Assembly: GCA_030149475.1 (NCBI GenBank)
Contig: JASBRL010000144.1
Location: 1-33,371, forward strand
Origin: Marinobacter sp.
Lineage (GTDB): Bacteria; Pseudomonadota; Gammaproteobacteria; Pseudomonadales; Oleiphilaceae
Direction of reading: 5' to 3'
DNA length: 33,371 bases
The position numbers and the translations under genes were made by a program. Below the pieces are notes generated by a model. The model saw only the letters and a list, made by a program, of their open reading frames with translations. It was not told where the DNA came from and searched no databases. The stretch's first letter is position 1. Every line of letters starts with the position of its first letter. Below, piece after piece: positions 7,964 to 16,811 of this stretch.

Positions 7964-8749
7964 TCAGAAGCCCAGGCTGGACAGCAGGTCATCCACATCG
8001 TCCTGACCGGAGACCACATCCGCCCGCTCGGCGGCGTTAATCTGCGGGCCCTGACCCAACTCCGGAGATACGTTTTCCCGCTTCAGTTCGTGAGTCGTTC
8101 CGGTCAACTGGTCAACATGACTGGCCATGACCACCAGGCTAAGCAGATTTTCCTCCACCTCTTTCACCAGCGTGGTGACTTTCTGGATAACCTGTCCAGT
8201 CAGGTCCTGGAAATCCTGAGCCAGCAGGATTTCGGAGAGACTGCCGTACACAGCCTCGGCGTCCTCGGTGGTGGTGACAAAGAACTGGTCAATCCGGTGA
8301 TACAACTCACGAAATTCTGCCGGAGCCATCTCACGCCGACGCAGCCGCTGCCAGTCATCCCGCAGGGACCTCGCCTGCTCACACATTGAGCTGGCCCTGG
8401 GCATGGCCGCCTCTACCAGATCCATGGTCCGGTTGGCCGCGCTGCCGGTCATTTCAACCACGTAGGCCAGGCGATCCGAGGCGTCGGACATCTTCGACAG
8501 CGCTTCCTGCTGTTCAGCGTTCTGAGGATCAATGTGGAAATTGTGGATGGCTTCGTGGAGGCTGCGGGTCAGGCGACCGACCTCCCGGTAGAGACTCTGG
8601 TCCCTGACGTCATTCAGTTCGCTGATCAGCCCCATTGCGTTGGCGTAATTACCGGCATTGACCTCATCAACCAATTGATGAGCCTGTGCCCTCAAGGTGT
8701 CAGTGATGGTGTCGTCCAGACTGTTGTTATCGTTTGTGTGTGTGCTCAT
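7964..8749 (-). CDS. cheZ: CheY-P phosphatase CheZ
   Basis: A 261-residue, mostly helical protein. The central long helix region carries AQDFQDLTGQVIQKV, the CheZ active-site motif with the catalytic Gln. The extreme C-terminus DDVDDLLSSLGF is the amphipathic helix that docks on CheY-P. CheZ dephosphorylates CheY-P and resets motor switching. It sits between cheY and cheA. There is no strong ribosome site before the ATG, so expression may depend on translation of cheY, which ends 21 bases upstream. Confidence 0.96.
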   Translation of the reverse strand: MSTHTNDNNSLDDTITDTLRAQAHQLVDEVNAGNYANAMGLISELNDVRDQSLYREVGRLTRSLHEAIHNFHIDPQNAEQQEALSKMSDASDRLAYVVEMTGSAANRTMDLVEAAMPRASSMCEQARSLRDDWQRLRRREMAPAEFRELYHRIDQFFVTTTEDAEAVYGSLSEILLAQDFQDLTGQVIQKVTTLVKEVEENLLSLVVMASHVDQLTGTTHELKRENVSPELGQGPQINAAERADVVSGQDDVDDLLSSLGF

Positions 8750-8770
8750 TGGAGCTGACCCGGCCGGTTA

Positions 8771-9154
8771 TTACTGAATGCGTTCGAAGATTTTTTCAAT
8801 TTTTTCTTTGAGCACCGCAGCCGTGAACGGCTTGACCACATACCCGTTCACACCGGCCTGAGCCGCTGCCACGATCTGGTCACGTTTGGCTTCCGCAGTG
8901 ACCATCAGCACTGGCAGGGTTTTCAGATTTTCATCCGCCCGCACGGCCTTGAGCAGGTCAAACCCGGACATACCGGGCATATTCCAGTCGGTCACCAGAA
9001 AGTCATACTTGCCGCTTTTGAGCATGGGCAAGGCGCTGTTTCCATCATCCGCCTCGTCCGTGTTGGTGAAGCCCAGATCACGTAACAGGTTTTTGATGAT
9101 CCGTCGCATCGTGGAAAAGTCATCCACAATGAGGATTTTCATATTCTTGTCCAA
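8771..9154 (-). CDS. cheY: Chemotaxis response regulator CheY
   Basis: A 127-residue single receiver domain starting [18 protein letters not shown]. The acidic pair is in IVDDF, the phospho-acceptor Asp is in [12 protein letters not shown], and the conserved Thr and Lys are in VTAEA and VVKPFT. CheY-P binds FliM and changes flagellar rotation. I chose the TTG at 9152-9154 because GGAGG lies 5 bases upstream, while the ATG at 9142 is about 17 bases from it. The longer reading from 9202 adds residues unlike the family. It lies about 175 bases downstream of fliA and starts the cheYZAB-motCD run. Confidence 0.95.
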   Translation of the reverse strand: MDKNMKILIVDDFSTMRRIIKNLLRDLGFTNTDEADDGNSALPMLKSGKYDFLVTDWNMPGMSGFDLLKAVRADENLKTLPVLMVTAEAKRDQIVAAAQAGVNGYVVKPFTAAVLKEKIEKIFERIQ

Positions 9155-9272
9155 AGGGACCTCCAGTAAGTTACACCCGGATTGACGCATTGAGTAAGCC
9201 ATGCCCGGTGGCCGATCTAATCAAGTCTGGCAGGCTGCCAGAGATAACCGAAGTTGCCTATTGTCTTGTTTG

Positions 9273-9294
9273 CCGGCACGTTGTAAAGCGCCGG
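9273..9294 (-). other. Hairpin in the fliA-cheY spacer
   Basis: CCGGCAC (9273-9279) and GCGCCGG (9288-9294) form a 7-bp stem with one G-U pair on the minus-strand RNA and an 8-base loop, about 35 bases after the fliA stop. No T-run follows, so full termination is unlikely. It may be an RNA-processing or stability element between fliA and the chemotaxis genes. Confidence 0.35.
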
Positions 9295-9328
9295 TTACCA
9301 AAGACTACAGATCTCCGCACAAACCCGC

Positions 9329-10054
9329 CTACCATTCGCAGAGACGGGCACGCAGGCGCATGGCCGCCTGGCTGTGAATCTGGCTGACCCGGCTCTCGCT
9401 GACGCCAATGACCGCCCCGATTTCCTTCAGGTTAAGTTCCTCCTGGTAATACAGGCTTAACACCAGTTTTTCCCGCTCCGGCAGATCGTTGATGGCGTCT
9501 GCCAGACTGTGACGGAACGCATCCGCGGTAATGCCCTCAAGCGGGTTATCAGAGGCCTCTTGTTCCTGTATCGGCAGCTCGCCGGATTCATTGAGTTCAT
9601 CGAGACTGAAAAGTCGGCCGCTGCTGGCATCATTCAGGCACGCGTGATACTCCTGCAGGCTCATCTCCAGTTCGTCGGCGACTTCCTTGTCGTTGGCCTC
9701 TCGCCCGGTTCGGTTCTCAACAACCCGGATGGCCCCGGCTACGCGGCGGGCATTCCGGTGAACGGATCGGGGTACCCAGTCGCCACGCCGGATTTCGTCG
9801 ACGATGGCACCGCGAATACGGATACCCGCGTAGGTTTCGAAGGAGGCACCCTTGGTGGACTGGTATTTCTGGGCAGCCTCCAGCAGCCCGATCATACCGG
9901 CCTGCATCAGGTCATCCAGTTGCACAGAAGCAGGGAGGCGCGCAAGCAGATGCAGCGCGATCTTCTTGACCAGCGGGGCATGGTTTTCAACAAGGTTATG
10001 AGCCTTCTGCTCACCGGTCTGTTGGTATAGTCCGAGGCGTCTCGCCAACGTCAT
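9329..10054 (-). CDS. fliA: Flagellar sigma factor FliA (sigma-28)
   Basis: A 241-residue sigma-70-family protein of the flagellar group. Region 2 contains LMQAGMIGLLEAAQKYQ and FETYAGIRIRGAIVDEIRRGDW. Region 3 follows (NDKEVADELEMSLQEY). Region 4 near the C-terminus contains LPEREKLVLSLYYQEELNLKEIGAVIGVSESRVSQ split over the helix-turn-helix. It directs RNA polymerase to late flagellar and chemotaxis promoters and is held off by FlgM, which is not in this window. It follows flhG as in Pseudomonas. The perfect GCCGATAA promoter ahead of parC (2977-3003) is a likely target. The ribosome site is weak (GGA). Confidence 0.97.
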   Translation of the reverse strand: MTLARRLGLYQQTGEQKAHNLVENHAPLVKKIALHLLARLPASVQLDDLMQAGMIGLLEAAQKYQSTKGASFETYAGIRIRGAIVDEIRRGDWVPRSVHRNARRVAGAIRVVENRTGREANDKEVADELEMSLQEYHACLNDASSGRLFSLDELNESGELPIQEQEASDNPLEGITADAFRHSLADAINDLPEREKLVLSLYYQEELNLKEIGAVIGVSESRVSQIHSQAAMRLRARLCEW

Positions 10055-10139
10055 GTATCCAGCTTATCAATGGCAGTTTGATTGAAAGGCCGTGCCCGGC
10101 CGCAATTCGCCCGGCAACCCCGGCCTGACAGGGTATCCG

Positions 10140-10952
10140 TCAGTGCTCAATCAGGCGTTCCACAAAAAACTCCAGATGGCCTCTCGGCGACGAGGGCAGA
10201 GGCCAGGCATCAACTTTTTCCGCCAGCGCCTTGATCGCCAGTGATGCTTTGGCGCGGGGGTAGGCATCCAGCACAGCACGCTGACGCTGTACCGATTTCC
10301 TGACGGCTTCGTCATAGGGCACCATGCCGACGTATTGTAGCGCAACATCGAGAAAACGCTCGGTGACCCGGGTCAGCTTGCCAAACAGGTGACGCCCTTC
10401 CTGCTCATTGCGAACCTGATTGGAGACGATACGAAACCGGTTAATGTCGTAGTCGCGATTCATCAGCTTGATCAGCGCGTACGCATCGGTGATGGATGTC
10501 GGCTCATCACACACCACCAGCAGCAACTCCTGGGAGGCCCGCAGAAAACTCACCACCGCCTCCGAAATACCGGCTGCGGTATCGACAATCAGCACATCAA
10601 TCTGATCACCCAGTTCGCTGAACGCATTAATCAGACCGGCGTGCTCCAGAGGTGTGAGCTGGGTCATTCTCTGGGTACCGGACGAGGCTGGAACGATCCT
10701 GATGCCGCCAGGGCCATCCACCAGTATGTCCCGCAGATCACACTCCCCCGCCAGCACATCGGCCAGGTTATGACGTGCCGTAATGCCGAGCAACACATCA
10801 ATGTTACCCAGACCAAGGTCAGCATCCAGCACAATCACGCGCCGCCCCATCTGAGCGAGCGCAATGCCAAGGTTGACGGAGATATTGCTTTTGCCGACGC
10901 CGCCCTTACCTCCGGAGACTGCAATTACCTGAACCGGATGTGGTTTACTCAT
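10140..10952 (-). CDS. flhG: Flagellar number regulator FlhG/FleN (MinD-like ATPase)
   Basis: A 270-residue MinD/ParA-type ATPase from the ATG at 10950-10952. The deviant Walker A motif GGKGGVGKSN is at residues 14-23, followed by VLDADLGLGNIDVLLG and the Walker B-like VLIVDTAAGIS. FlhG (FleN in Pseudomonas) limits polar flagella number, antagonises FlhF and restrains the master activator FleQ. An upstream frame to 11075 adds 41 residues unlike the family and lacks a good ribosome site; AAGAG lies about 10 bases before the chosen ATG. The gene is between flhF and fliA, the standard order. Confidence 0.95.
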   Translation of the reverse strand: MSKPHPVQVIAVSGGKGGVGKSNISVNLGIALAQMGRRVIVLDADLGLGNIDVLLGITARHNLADVLAGECDLRDILVDGPGGIRIVPASSGTQRMTQLTPLEHAGLINAFSELGDQIDVLIVDTAAGISEAVVSFLRASQELLLVVCDEPTSITDAYALIKLMNRDYDINRFRIVSNQVRNEQEGRHLFGKLTRVTERFLDVALQYVGMVPYDEAVRKSVQRQRAVLDAYPRAKASLAIKALAEKVDAWPLPSSPRGHLEFFVERLIEH

Positions 10953-11104
10953 ACTGTTTTTTCTCTTGACACGTGGTACCGAAACCCTACCGGGCCTTGA
11001 CGCCAAACCACTCAATGCTCGCTGGCAGCCTGCCGGACTTAAGTGATCGTCACGAGCAAGACAGGAAAGCGACACAGTAAATCAGCCTTGACTCCCACAG
11101 GCGG

Positions 11105-12391
11105 CTAGGCGCCTTCAGCGACAACAGACTGCTCTTTCTGCACCTGCTTAAGCCGCTCGACCGCCAGGCGTATCAGCGGAATCGCTTCGGCATGATGCAG
11201 ATCCTGCGGTATCTTCTGGCCGTCAGTGTAATACGCAACGGGCAGCCCCGTCTCCATGGCAAAACCAATGGCCTCGCCCAGCGTCAGCGCCTCATCCAGC
11301 TTGGTAAGGACGCACCCCGCAAGTTTTGCCATCTTATAGCAATGCCACATGGATTTCATGATGCGTGGCTGACTGGTGGCCGAGACCACCAGATGGGTGC
11401 GTATGCTGTGGTGACTCCGCGCAAGTTCACTCAGTTGCTCCTGGTAGCCCTTGTCCGTCTGGGTCAGGCCTGCCGTATCAATCAGTACCAGTCGGCGGTC
11501 TCCCAACTCGTCCAGGATGTCATCCAGTGAGTGGGTCTCATCGACGATACGGACCGGCACATTGAGAATCCGGCCAAATACAAATAACTGCTCGTGGGCC
11601 GCCACCCGATAGCGGTCGGTAGTCACCAGGGCCAGCGAGTCGGCACCATGCCGGAGAACATAGCGGGCGGCCATTTTACCGATGGTCATGGTCTTGCCGG
11701 AGCCAGTCGGACCGACCAGCGCGTAAATCCCACCCTGATCCATCCATTCCAGCCTGACGGTTTTGAGACCGGCCGCCAGGGTTTTCAGGGCCTGTTTCCA
11801 GCCATCTTCCAGCCGCCCTCCGGAAAAGCCGCCTGCCAGAGCCTGGCTCAGTTTGCGGGACAGGCCAAATTCTTCCAGACGTTCAGTCAGTCGTTGCTGC
11901 AATGCGCCAGCCGGCGACTGGACAGGAGCAGGCTCTGACCGGTCAGGCCTGGCGCTCATCAGGTCCCTGAGTGAACTGATCTCCGCGCGCATGTCCGCCA
12001 GTTCGCGCGCCGGGAAAGACTCCGACGGCTCCCCGAACGGACTTTCAGGTCGGGGCGCAGGCACGCGATCAGCGTCTGCAAACCGGTCACCGTCCCGTGC
12101 GCGACGCTCACGAATGCCGCGAATCCGCTCGCGGGAGCGCCCCAGTTCATCTTCCAGCCTGCGGTGCTGTTCAGCCTGCATTTCAGCCAGGCGCGATCCG
12201 TTACTTGCCTCAGCAGCCTGATCACCCAGGCGTTGACGCGCCAGATTTTCGTCGTAGTCGAGGGCCGTCACGATCTCGACACCTCCGTCAATCCGCCGAT
12301 TGGAGAGAATCACCGCGTCCGCGCCCATTTCGAGACGGACCCGCTTGAGGGCTTCAGCCATGGTCGGCGCAAAAAACCGTTTCACTTTCAT
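11105..12391 (-). CDS. flhF: Polar flagellar placement GTPase FlhF
   Basis: A 428-residue SRP-type GTPase. The N-terminal B domain (about 1-160) starts MKVKRFFAPTMAEALKRVR and is charged, with a likely coiled stretch at about 60-150. The N domain (about 160-215) precedes the G domain, which has the P loop GPTGSGKT at 227-234, the DTAGL motif and TKLDEA. FlhF marks the pole where the flagellum is built. GGAGGAAGAG lies just before the ATG. The flhA stop is 58 bases upstream and flhG is about 150 bases downstream. Confidence 0.96.
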   Translation of the reverse strand: MKVKRFFAPTMAEALKRVRLEMGADAVILSNRRIDGGVEIVTALDYDENLARQRLGDQAAEASNGSRLAEMQAEQHRRLEDELGRSRERIRGIRERRARDGDRFADADRVPAPRPESPFGEPSESFPARELADMRAEISSLRDLMSARPDRSEPAPVQSPAGALQQRLTERLEEFGLSRKLSQALAGGFSGGRLEDGWKQALKTLAAGLKTVRLEWMDQGGIYALVGPTGSGKTMTIGKMAARYVLRHGADSLALVTTDRYRVAAHEQLFVFGRILNVPVRIVDETHSLDDILDELGDRRLVLIDTAGLTQTDKGYQEQLSELARSHHSIRTHLVVSATSQPRIMKSMWHCYKMAKLAGCVLTKLDEALTLGEAIGFAMETGLPVAYYTDGQKIPQDLHHAEAIPLIRLAVERLKQVQKEQSVVAEGA

Positions 12392-12449
12392 GATGTCTCT
12401 TCCTCCACCGGCGACGTGGTATGGGCCGCCCCTGCAAAACGTTGCCGGC

Positions 12450-14621
12450 TTACTGGCCGACAGACGCTACAATTGTAATTTGCTTGTTGTCCGGCACTTC
12501 CTGGTACGACAGGACATGCAGGCGCTCGATTCCATAGCTGGCAAATTTCGCCATGACCGGTCGAAGTGGTACTGAAACCAGCAGGATGGCGGGCTTGCCG
12601 AGCATCTCCTGGCGTTGGACACTGTCCTGGAGCGAGCGCTGAAGCTTCTCGACCATGCCCGGCTCAAGCACCAGGCCGATATCCTCCTGGCCGCCGGATT
12701 GTTGACTCTGCTGCAATGATTTAAGCAATAACTGTTCCAGTTCGGGATCGAGGGTAATCACCGGGATCTCTTCGTCGTTGCCACAAATACTCTGAACAAT
12801 CAGGCGACGCAGGGACTGACGGGCTGCGGTCGTGAGCACTTTCGGATCCTGGCTCCTGGGATGCACATTCACGATTGCTTCAGCGATGGAACGCATGTCC
12901 CGAATGGGCACCTCTTCCCGCAACAGATTCTGCAGCACTCTCAGCAGCACACTGATGGACACACAGGTGGGCACCAGCTCTTCAGTGAGTTTCGGGGATA
13001 TCTTTTCAAGCTGATCCAGCCATTTCTGGACCTCTTCATGGCCCAGCAGCTCATGTGCATGCTTCTGCAACAACTGATTGAGGTGGGTCGCCACCACCGT
13101 GCTGGCGTCCACCACGGTGTAGCCAAGGGTCTGGGCCTGATCCTTGCGGTCCGGTTCTATCCAGCTCGCCTCAAGGCCAAAGGCCGGGTCCTTGCCTTCA
13201 ATACCCTCGATTTTGCCAAAGACCTGACCCGGATCGATAGCCAGTTCCCGGTCCGGATGCACTTCCGCTTCGGCCAGGGTCACACCCATCAGCGTGATGC
13301 GGTAGACATTTGGCATCAGGTCCAGGTTGTCCCGTATGTGGACCGAAGGCATCAGGAATCCGAGATCCTGCGACAGCTTTTTTCGCACCCCTTTGATCCG
13401 GGTCAGCAACTGGCCGCCCTGGGCCTTGTCTACCAGCGGAATCAGGCGGTAGCCAACCTCGAGACCAACAATATCCACGGTGGCCACGTCATCCCAACCC
13501 AACTCACGGTTTTCGCCCGGGGCCGGCAGCGCCGCCTGCTGGGATTCGCCTCCCGGCAGCGGCCCGCCGCCGGAACCGACCGGGCGGGCATTTCCGCCAG
13601 CCCGGGCCGGGAAGAGAGTGTCGTCTTCCTCGGTCTGCTGCAGGCGCCTCCAGATCCAGTAAGACGCAAACGCGGCCCCGGAGCCCAGACCAAGAAACGC
13701 CACATGAGGCATACCCGGAATCATGCCCAGAATCAGCAGAATAACTGCCGCGATGCCCAGCGCCTTGGGCGCGGTAAACATCTGCTGCAGGATCTGCCCC
13801 CCCATATCCTGACTGGAGGTGACCCGGGTAACCATGATTGCAGCGGCCGTGGACAGCAGCAGTGAGGGAATCTGGGCCACCAGGCCATCACCAATAGTCA
13901 GCAGTGCGTAATTCTGCATGGCCTCGCCGAAACCCAGGCCGTGCTGCAGCATACCGATGGCCACACCGCCGAAAATATTGATCGCCAGAATCAGCAGGCC
14001 TGCCACTGCATCGCCTTTGACAAATTTACTGGCACCGTCCATGGAGCCGTAAAAGTCCGCCTCCTGAGCGATTTCCGAGCGGCGGAACTTGGCTTCATCC
14101 TGATTGATCAGACCGGCATTGAGATCGGCATCAATCGCCATCTGTTTACCGGGCATGGCATCCAGGGTGAATCGGGCACTGACCTCGGAAACCCGGCCGG
14201 CCCCCTTGGTCACGACCAGAAAGTTGATGATCATCAGGATCGCAAACACCACCAGACCGACGGCATAATTGCCCCCGATCAAAACCGCTCCGAACGATTC
14301 GATCACCTTACCCGCCGCATCGCCACCCTGATGACCATAAAGCAGGACGATCCGGGTTGAAGCCACGTTCAGAGCGAGTCGTAGCAGAGTTGCCACCAGC
14401 AGGACCGTAGGGAACGCAGCAAATTCCATGGGCCGCAGGGCGTAGACACAGACCAGCAGAATGACAATTGACAGGGTGATATTGAATGTAAACAGCACGT
14501 CCAGCAGGAATGCCGGCATCGGCAGAATCATCATGCCCAGCAGCGCCATCAGCAGAATCGGGATACCGAGACTGCCCCGCGTCAGGGATTTGACGTTATT
14601 GATGACCAGCGCTCGATCCAT
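12450..14621 (-). CDS. flhA: Flagellar export gate protein FlhA
   Basis: A 723-residue protein from the ATG at 14619-14621 (MDRALVINNVKSL). The N-terminal third has about eight membrane helices. It includes the family signature LLRLALNVASTR and a conserved cytoplasmic loop rich in charged residues (GAGRVSEVSARFTLDAMPGKQ). A Pro/Gly-rich linker then leads to the large C-terminal cytoplasmic domain (about 380-723), which docks chaperone-substrate complexes. The frame extends to 14744, but the added 41 residues are not family-like and would run into the promoter region. A sigma-54 promoter lies about 110-120 bases upstream. The gene is separated from flhB by the inverted upp-uraA pair. Confidence 0.96.
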   Translation of the reverse strand: MDRALVINNVKSLTRGSLGIPILLMALLGMMILPMPAFLLDVLFTFNITLSIVILLVCVYALRPMEFAAFPTVLLVATLLRLALNVASTRIVLLYGHQGGDAAGKVIESFGAVLIGGNYAVGLVVFAILMIINFLVVTKGAGRVSEVSARFTLDAMPGKQMAIDADLNAGLINQDEAKFRRSEIAQEADFYGSMDGASKFVKGDAVAGLLILAINIFGGVAIGMLQHGLGFGEAMQNYALLTIGDGLVAQIPSLLLSTAAAIMVTRVTSSQDMGGQILQQMFTAPKALGIAAVILLILGMIPGMPHVAFLGLGSGAAFASYWIWRRLQQTEEDDTLFPARAGGNARPVGSGGGPLPGGESQQAALPAPGENRELGWDDVATVDIVGLEVGYRLIPLVDKAQGGQLLTRIKGVRKKLSQDLGFLMPSVHIRDNLDLMPNVYRITLMGVTLAEAEVHPDRELAIDPGQVFGKIEGIEGKDPAFGLEASWIEPDRKDQAQTLGYTVVDASTVVATHLNQLLQKHAHELLGHEEVQKWLDQLEKISPKLTEELVPTCVSISVLLRVLQNLLREEVPIRDMRSIAEAIVNVHPRSQDPKVLTTAARQSLRRLIVQSICGNDEEIPVITLDPELEQLLLKSLQQSQQSGGQEDIGLVLEPGMVEKLQRSLQDSVQRQEMLGKPAILLVSVPLRPVMAKFASYGIERLHVLSYQEVPDNKQITIVASVGQ

Positions 14622-14696
14622 TCTCTGCTTTGCTCCGCTCAGGCTTGCCCAGGTTGCGACAGACACAGCCTCGGCTGCGCCCCGGTGGACAGGTTT

Positions 14697-14727
14697 TTGA
14701 CACTCCGGCCACCGCCAGTGGTTTAAT
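14697..14727 (+). promoter_or_regulatory. Candidate sigma-70 promoter of upp-uraA
   Basis: A perfect TTGACA (14697-14702) is followed after 19 bases by TTTAAT (14722-14727) on the plus strand. The spacing is longer than the ideal 17. If used, the start would lie near 14734 and the upp leader would be about 155 bases. It abuts the minus-strand sigma-54 promoter of flhA. Confidence 0.35.
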
Positions 14728-14744
14728 GGCAATTTCCGTACCAT
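14728..14744 (-). promoter_or_regulatory. Sigma-54 promoter of flhA
   Basis: The minus strand reads TGGTACGGAAATTGCC: GG (14742-14741) and GC (14730-14729) with exactly 10 bases between, close to the TGGCACG-N4-TTGC consensus. It points at flhA, with the start expected near 14717. Confidence 0.75.
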
Positions 14745-14811
14745 AGTGGAAATTATCCGGGCCCGAGCCTGACGATCACCGGCTGATACGGTATCCTGAG
14801 CACCACGCTAA

Positions 14812-14832
14812 CGGGCTGCCCGGGGCGGCCCG
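14812..14832 (+). other. GC-rich hairpin in the upp leader
   Basis: 14812-14820 pairs with 14824-14832 as a 9-bp stem with one G-U pair and a 3-base loop. It lies about 60 bases before the upp start codon and is not followed by a T-run. It may affect upp leader structure or translation. An attenuator role is only a guess. Confidence 0.35.
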
Positions 14833-14891
14833 CCCAACGCAACCCGAATCCTGCGAACCCAGCTACCAAATCTGGCTATTAAAGGTGCCCC

Positions 14892-15530
14892 ATGCCCATT
14901 CTCGAGGTAAAACACCCACTCATTCGCCATAAAGTCGGCCTGATGCGTCGGGCGGATATCAGTACCAAGAATTTTCGCGAACTGGCCCAGGAAATCACGG
15001 CTCTGCTCACCTACGAGGCGACCCAGGACTTCAGCCTGGAGTCGGAAACGATTCAGGGCTGGGCAGGCCCCGTGAGCGTCGACAGCATTACCGGCAAGAA
15101 GGTCACGGTTGTGCCTATTCTTCGTGCCGGGCTGGGCATGCTGGAGGGGGTACTCTCGCTGATTCCCGTCGCCCGGGTCAGCGTGGTCGGGCAGGTTCGC
15201 AACGAAGAAACCCTGCAAGCCAGCACCTACCTTGAAAAACTGGTGGGCGAACTGGACCAGCGCCTGGCGATTATTGTGGACCCGATGCTGGCGACCGGCG
15301 GCTCACTGATCTCCACCATTGACCTGCTTAAAAAAGCCGGCAGTAACGAAATCCGGGCGCTGATTCTGGTTGCCGCTCCGGAAGGCATCAAGCGGGTACT
15401 GGATGCCCATCCGGATGTATCAATCTACACCGCCTCCATTGACGACTGCCTGAATGACAAAGGCTATATACTTCCCGGTCTCGGCGATGCCGGAGATAAA
15501 ATTTTCGGTACCAAGCAGAAGGATATCTAA
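14892..15530 (+). CDS. upp: Uracil phosphoribosyltransferase
   Basis: A 212-residue UPRTase that makes UMP from uracil and PRPP. The PRPP-binding signature is [14 protein letters not shown] and the uracil-contacting C-terminus is [17 protein letters not shown]. The flexible loop region [14 protein letters not shown] is also typical. Length equals the family norm of about 208-212. The ribosome site AAAGG lies about 6 bases before the ATG. It is the only gene pair on the plus strand with uraA, and the uraA ATG follows the upp stop with no gap, so they form an operon. Its position inside the flagellar cluster is not the usual one. Confidence 0.97.
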   Translation: MPILEVKHPLIRHKVGLMRRADISTKNFRELAQEITALLTYEATQDFSLESETIQGWAGPVSVDSITGKKVTVVPILRAGLGMLEGVLSLIPVARVSVVGQVRNEETLQASTYLEKLVGELDQRLAIIVDPMLATGGSLISTIDLLKKAGSNEIRALILVAAPEGIKRVLDAHPDVSIYTASIDDCLNDKGYILPGLGDAGDKIFGTKQKDI

Positions 15531-16784
15531 ATGCAGGAACAACCCACAGAGCCGTTGTGGCGTCAGATCCTCGCCGGCTCCCAGATGTTACTGGTGGCCT
15601 TCGGGGCGCTGGTACTCATGCCACTGATTACCGGCCTGGACCCCAACGTGGCACTTTTTACAGCGGGCCTGGGCACACTGATTTTCCATATTGTCACCGG
15701 TGGTCAGGTTCCCATTTTCCTGGCGTCCTCGTTCGCCTTCATCGCCCCCATCATTGCAGCCAAGGCCCGTTTCGGGCTGGCAGAAACCCTGGGCGGTCTG
15801 TTTGCAGCCGGCCTGCTGTACGTGGTGCTCAGCGGTGCGATTCGCCTCAAAGGCACCGGCTTCATCAATCGCCTGCTGCCACCGGTCGTGATCGGCCCGG
15901 TCATTATGGTGATCGGTCTGAGTCTGGCTCCCGTGGCAGTCAACATGGCATCCGGCAAGGCCGGTGACGGCAGCGCCCAACTGGTGCCCTATGACTCGGC
16001 CATCGTCATCGCCATGGTCGCACTGGCGGTCACTATTATCGTCGCCATCTGGGCACGGGGGATTTTCCGCTTCATCCCGATCATGTTCGGGGTGGCTGCC
16101 GGCTACATCCTATCGGCCCTGATGGGCGTGGTTGACACCACACCCATCAGCGAAGCCCAGTGGCTCACCATCCCTGATTTTGTGACGCCGGCGTTCAGTT
16201 GGTCCGCCATTCTGTTCATGCTGCCGGTGGCCATCGCGCCGGCTATTGAGCACATTGGCGACGTGCTGGCGATCGGCAGTGTGACCGGCAAGAATTACAT
16301 CAGCAAACCGGGCCTGCACCGGACCCTGCTGGGTGACGGACTGGCGACCAGTTCCGCGGCCCTGTTTGGCGGACCGCCCAACACCACGTACTCCGAAGTA
16401 ACCGGTGCGGTCATGCTGACCCGCAACTTCAATCCTCGGATCATGATATGGGCGGCGATCATTGCGGTCGTGCTGGCGTTTATCGGTAAATTCGGCGCGG
16501 CGCTGCAGACCATCCCGGTACCGGTCATGGGTGGCATCCTGTGTCTGCTGTTCGGGTCCATTGCGGTGGTTGGCCTGAACACGCTGATCCGCCATCAGGT
16601 CGACCTGTCGGAGCGTCGTAACCTGGTGATTGCGGGAATTACGCTGGTATTTGGTATCGGTGGCATGGCCATCGGGCAAATTGAAGGCATTGCCCTGTGC
16701 GCCCTGGTAGCCATCCTGCTGAATCTGGTGCTGCCGGGTAACAACGTCGCCTGGGGTAATACCTCACTTGATGAGTCGTTCTAG
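15531..16784 (+). CDS. uraA: Uracil permease (NCS2 family)
   Basis: A 417-residue polytopic transporter of the nucleobase-cation symporter 2 family, with roughly 12-14 hydrophobic helices. Family motifs include VPIFLASSFAFIAPI near the N-terminus, and AIEHIGDVLAIG and GGPPNTTYSEVTGAV in the core that binds uracil. It imports uracil by proton symport and hands it to Upp. The ATG directly abuts the upp TAA. The stop is only 27 bases from the convergent flhB stop. Confidence 0.95.
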   Translation: MQEQPTEPLWRQILAGSQMLLVAFGALVLMPLITGLDPNVALFTAGLGTLIFHIVTGGQVPIFLASSFAFIAPIIAAKARFGLAETLGGLFAAGLLYVVLSGAIRLKGTGFINRLLPPVVIGPVIMVIGLSLAPVAVNMASGKAGDGSAQLVPYDSAIVIAMVALAVTIIVAIWARGIFRFIPIMFGVAAGYILSALMGVVDTTPISEAQWLTIPDFVTPAFSWSAILFMLPVAIAPAIEHIGDVLAIGSVTGKNYISKPGLHRTLLGDGLATSSAALFGGPPNTTYSEVTGAVMLTRNFNPRIMIWAAIIAVVLAFIGKFGAALQTIPVPVMGGILCLLFGSIAVVGLNTLIRHQVDLSERRNLVIAGITLVFGIGGMAIGQIEGIALCALVAILLNLVLPGNNVAWGNTSLDESF

Positions 16785-16788
16785 ACAG

Positions 16789-16809
16789 GATGCCTGGTGC
16801 CCGGGCATC
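16789..16809. terminator. Hairpin between the convergent uraA and flhB ends
   Basis: 16789-16797 pairs with 16801-16809 (9 bp, one wobble, 3-base loop) in the 27-bp spacer between the two stops. There is no strong T-run on either side, so it is at best a weak bidirectional terminator or an mRNA 3'-end barrier. Confidence 0.45.
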
Positions 16810-16811
16810 GA

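Noticed and set aside
9255..9294. Sigma-28 promoter ahead of cheY
   Set aside because: TAAC-N16-GCCGGCAA is the best match, but spacing and -10 both deviate, and it coincides with a hairpin.
12861..13865. 334-residue plus-strand frame opposite flhA
   Set aside because: His/Gln-rich composition typical of an antisense shadow; flhA in the other strand is unambiguous.
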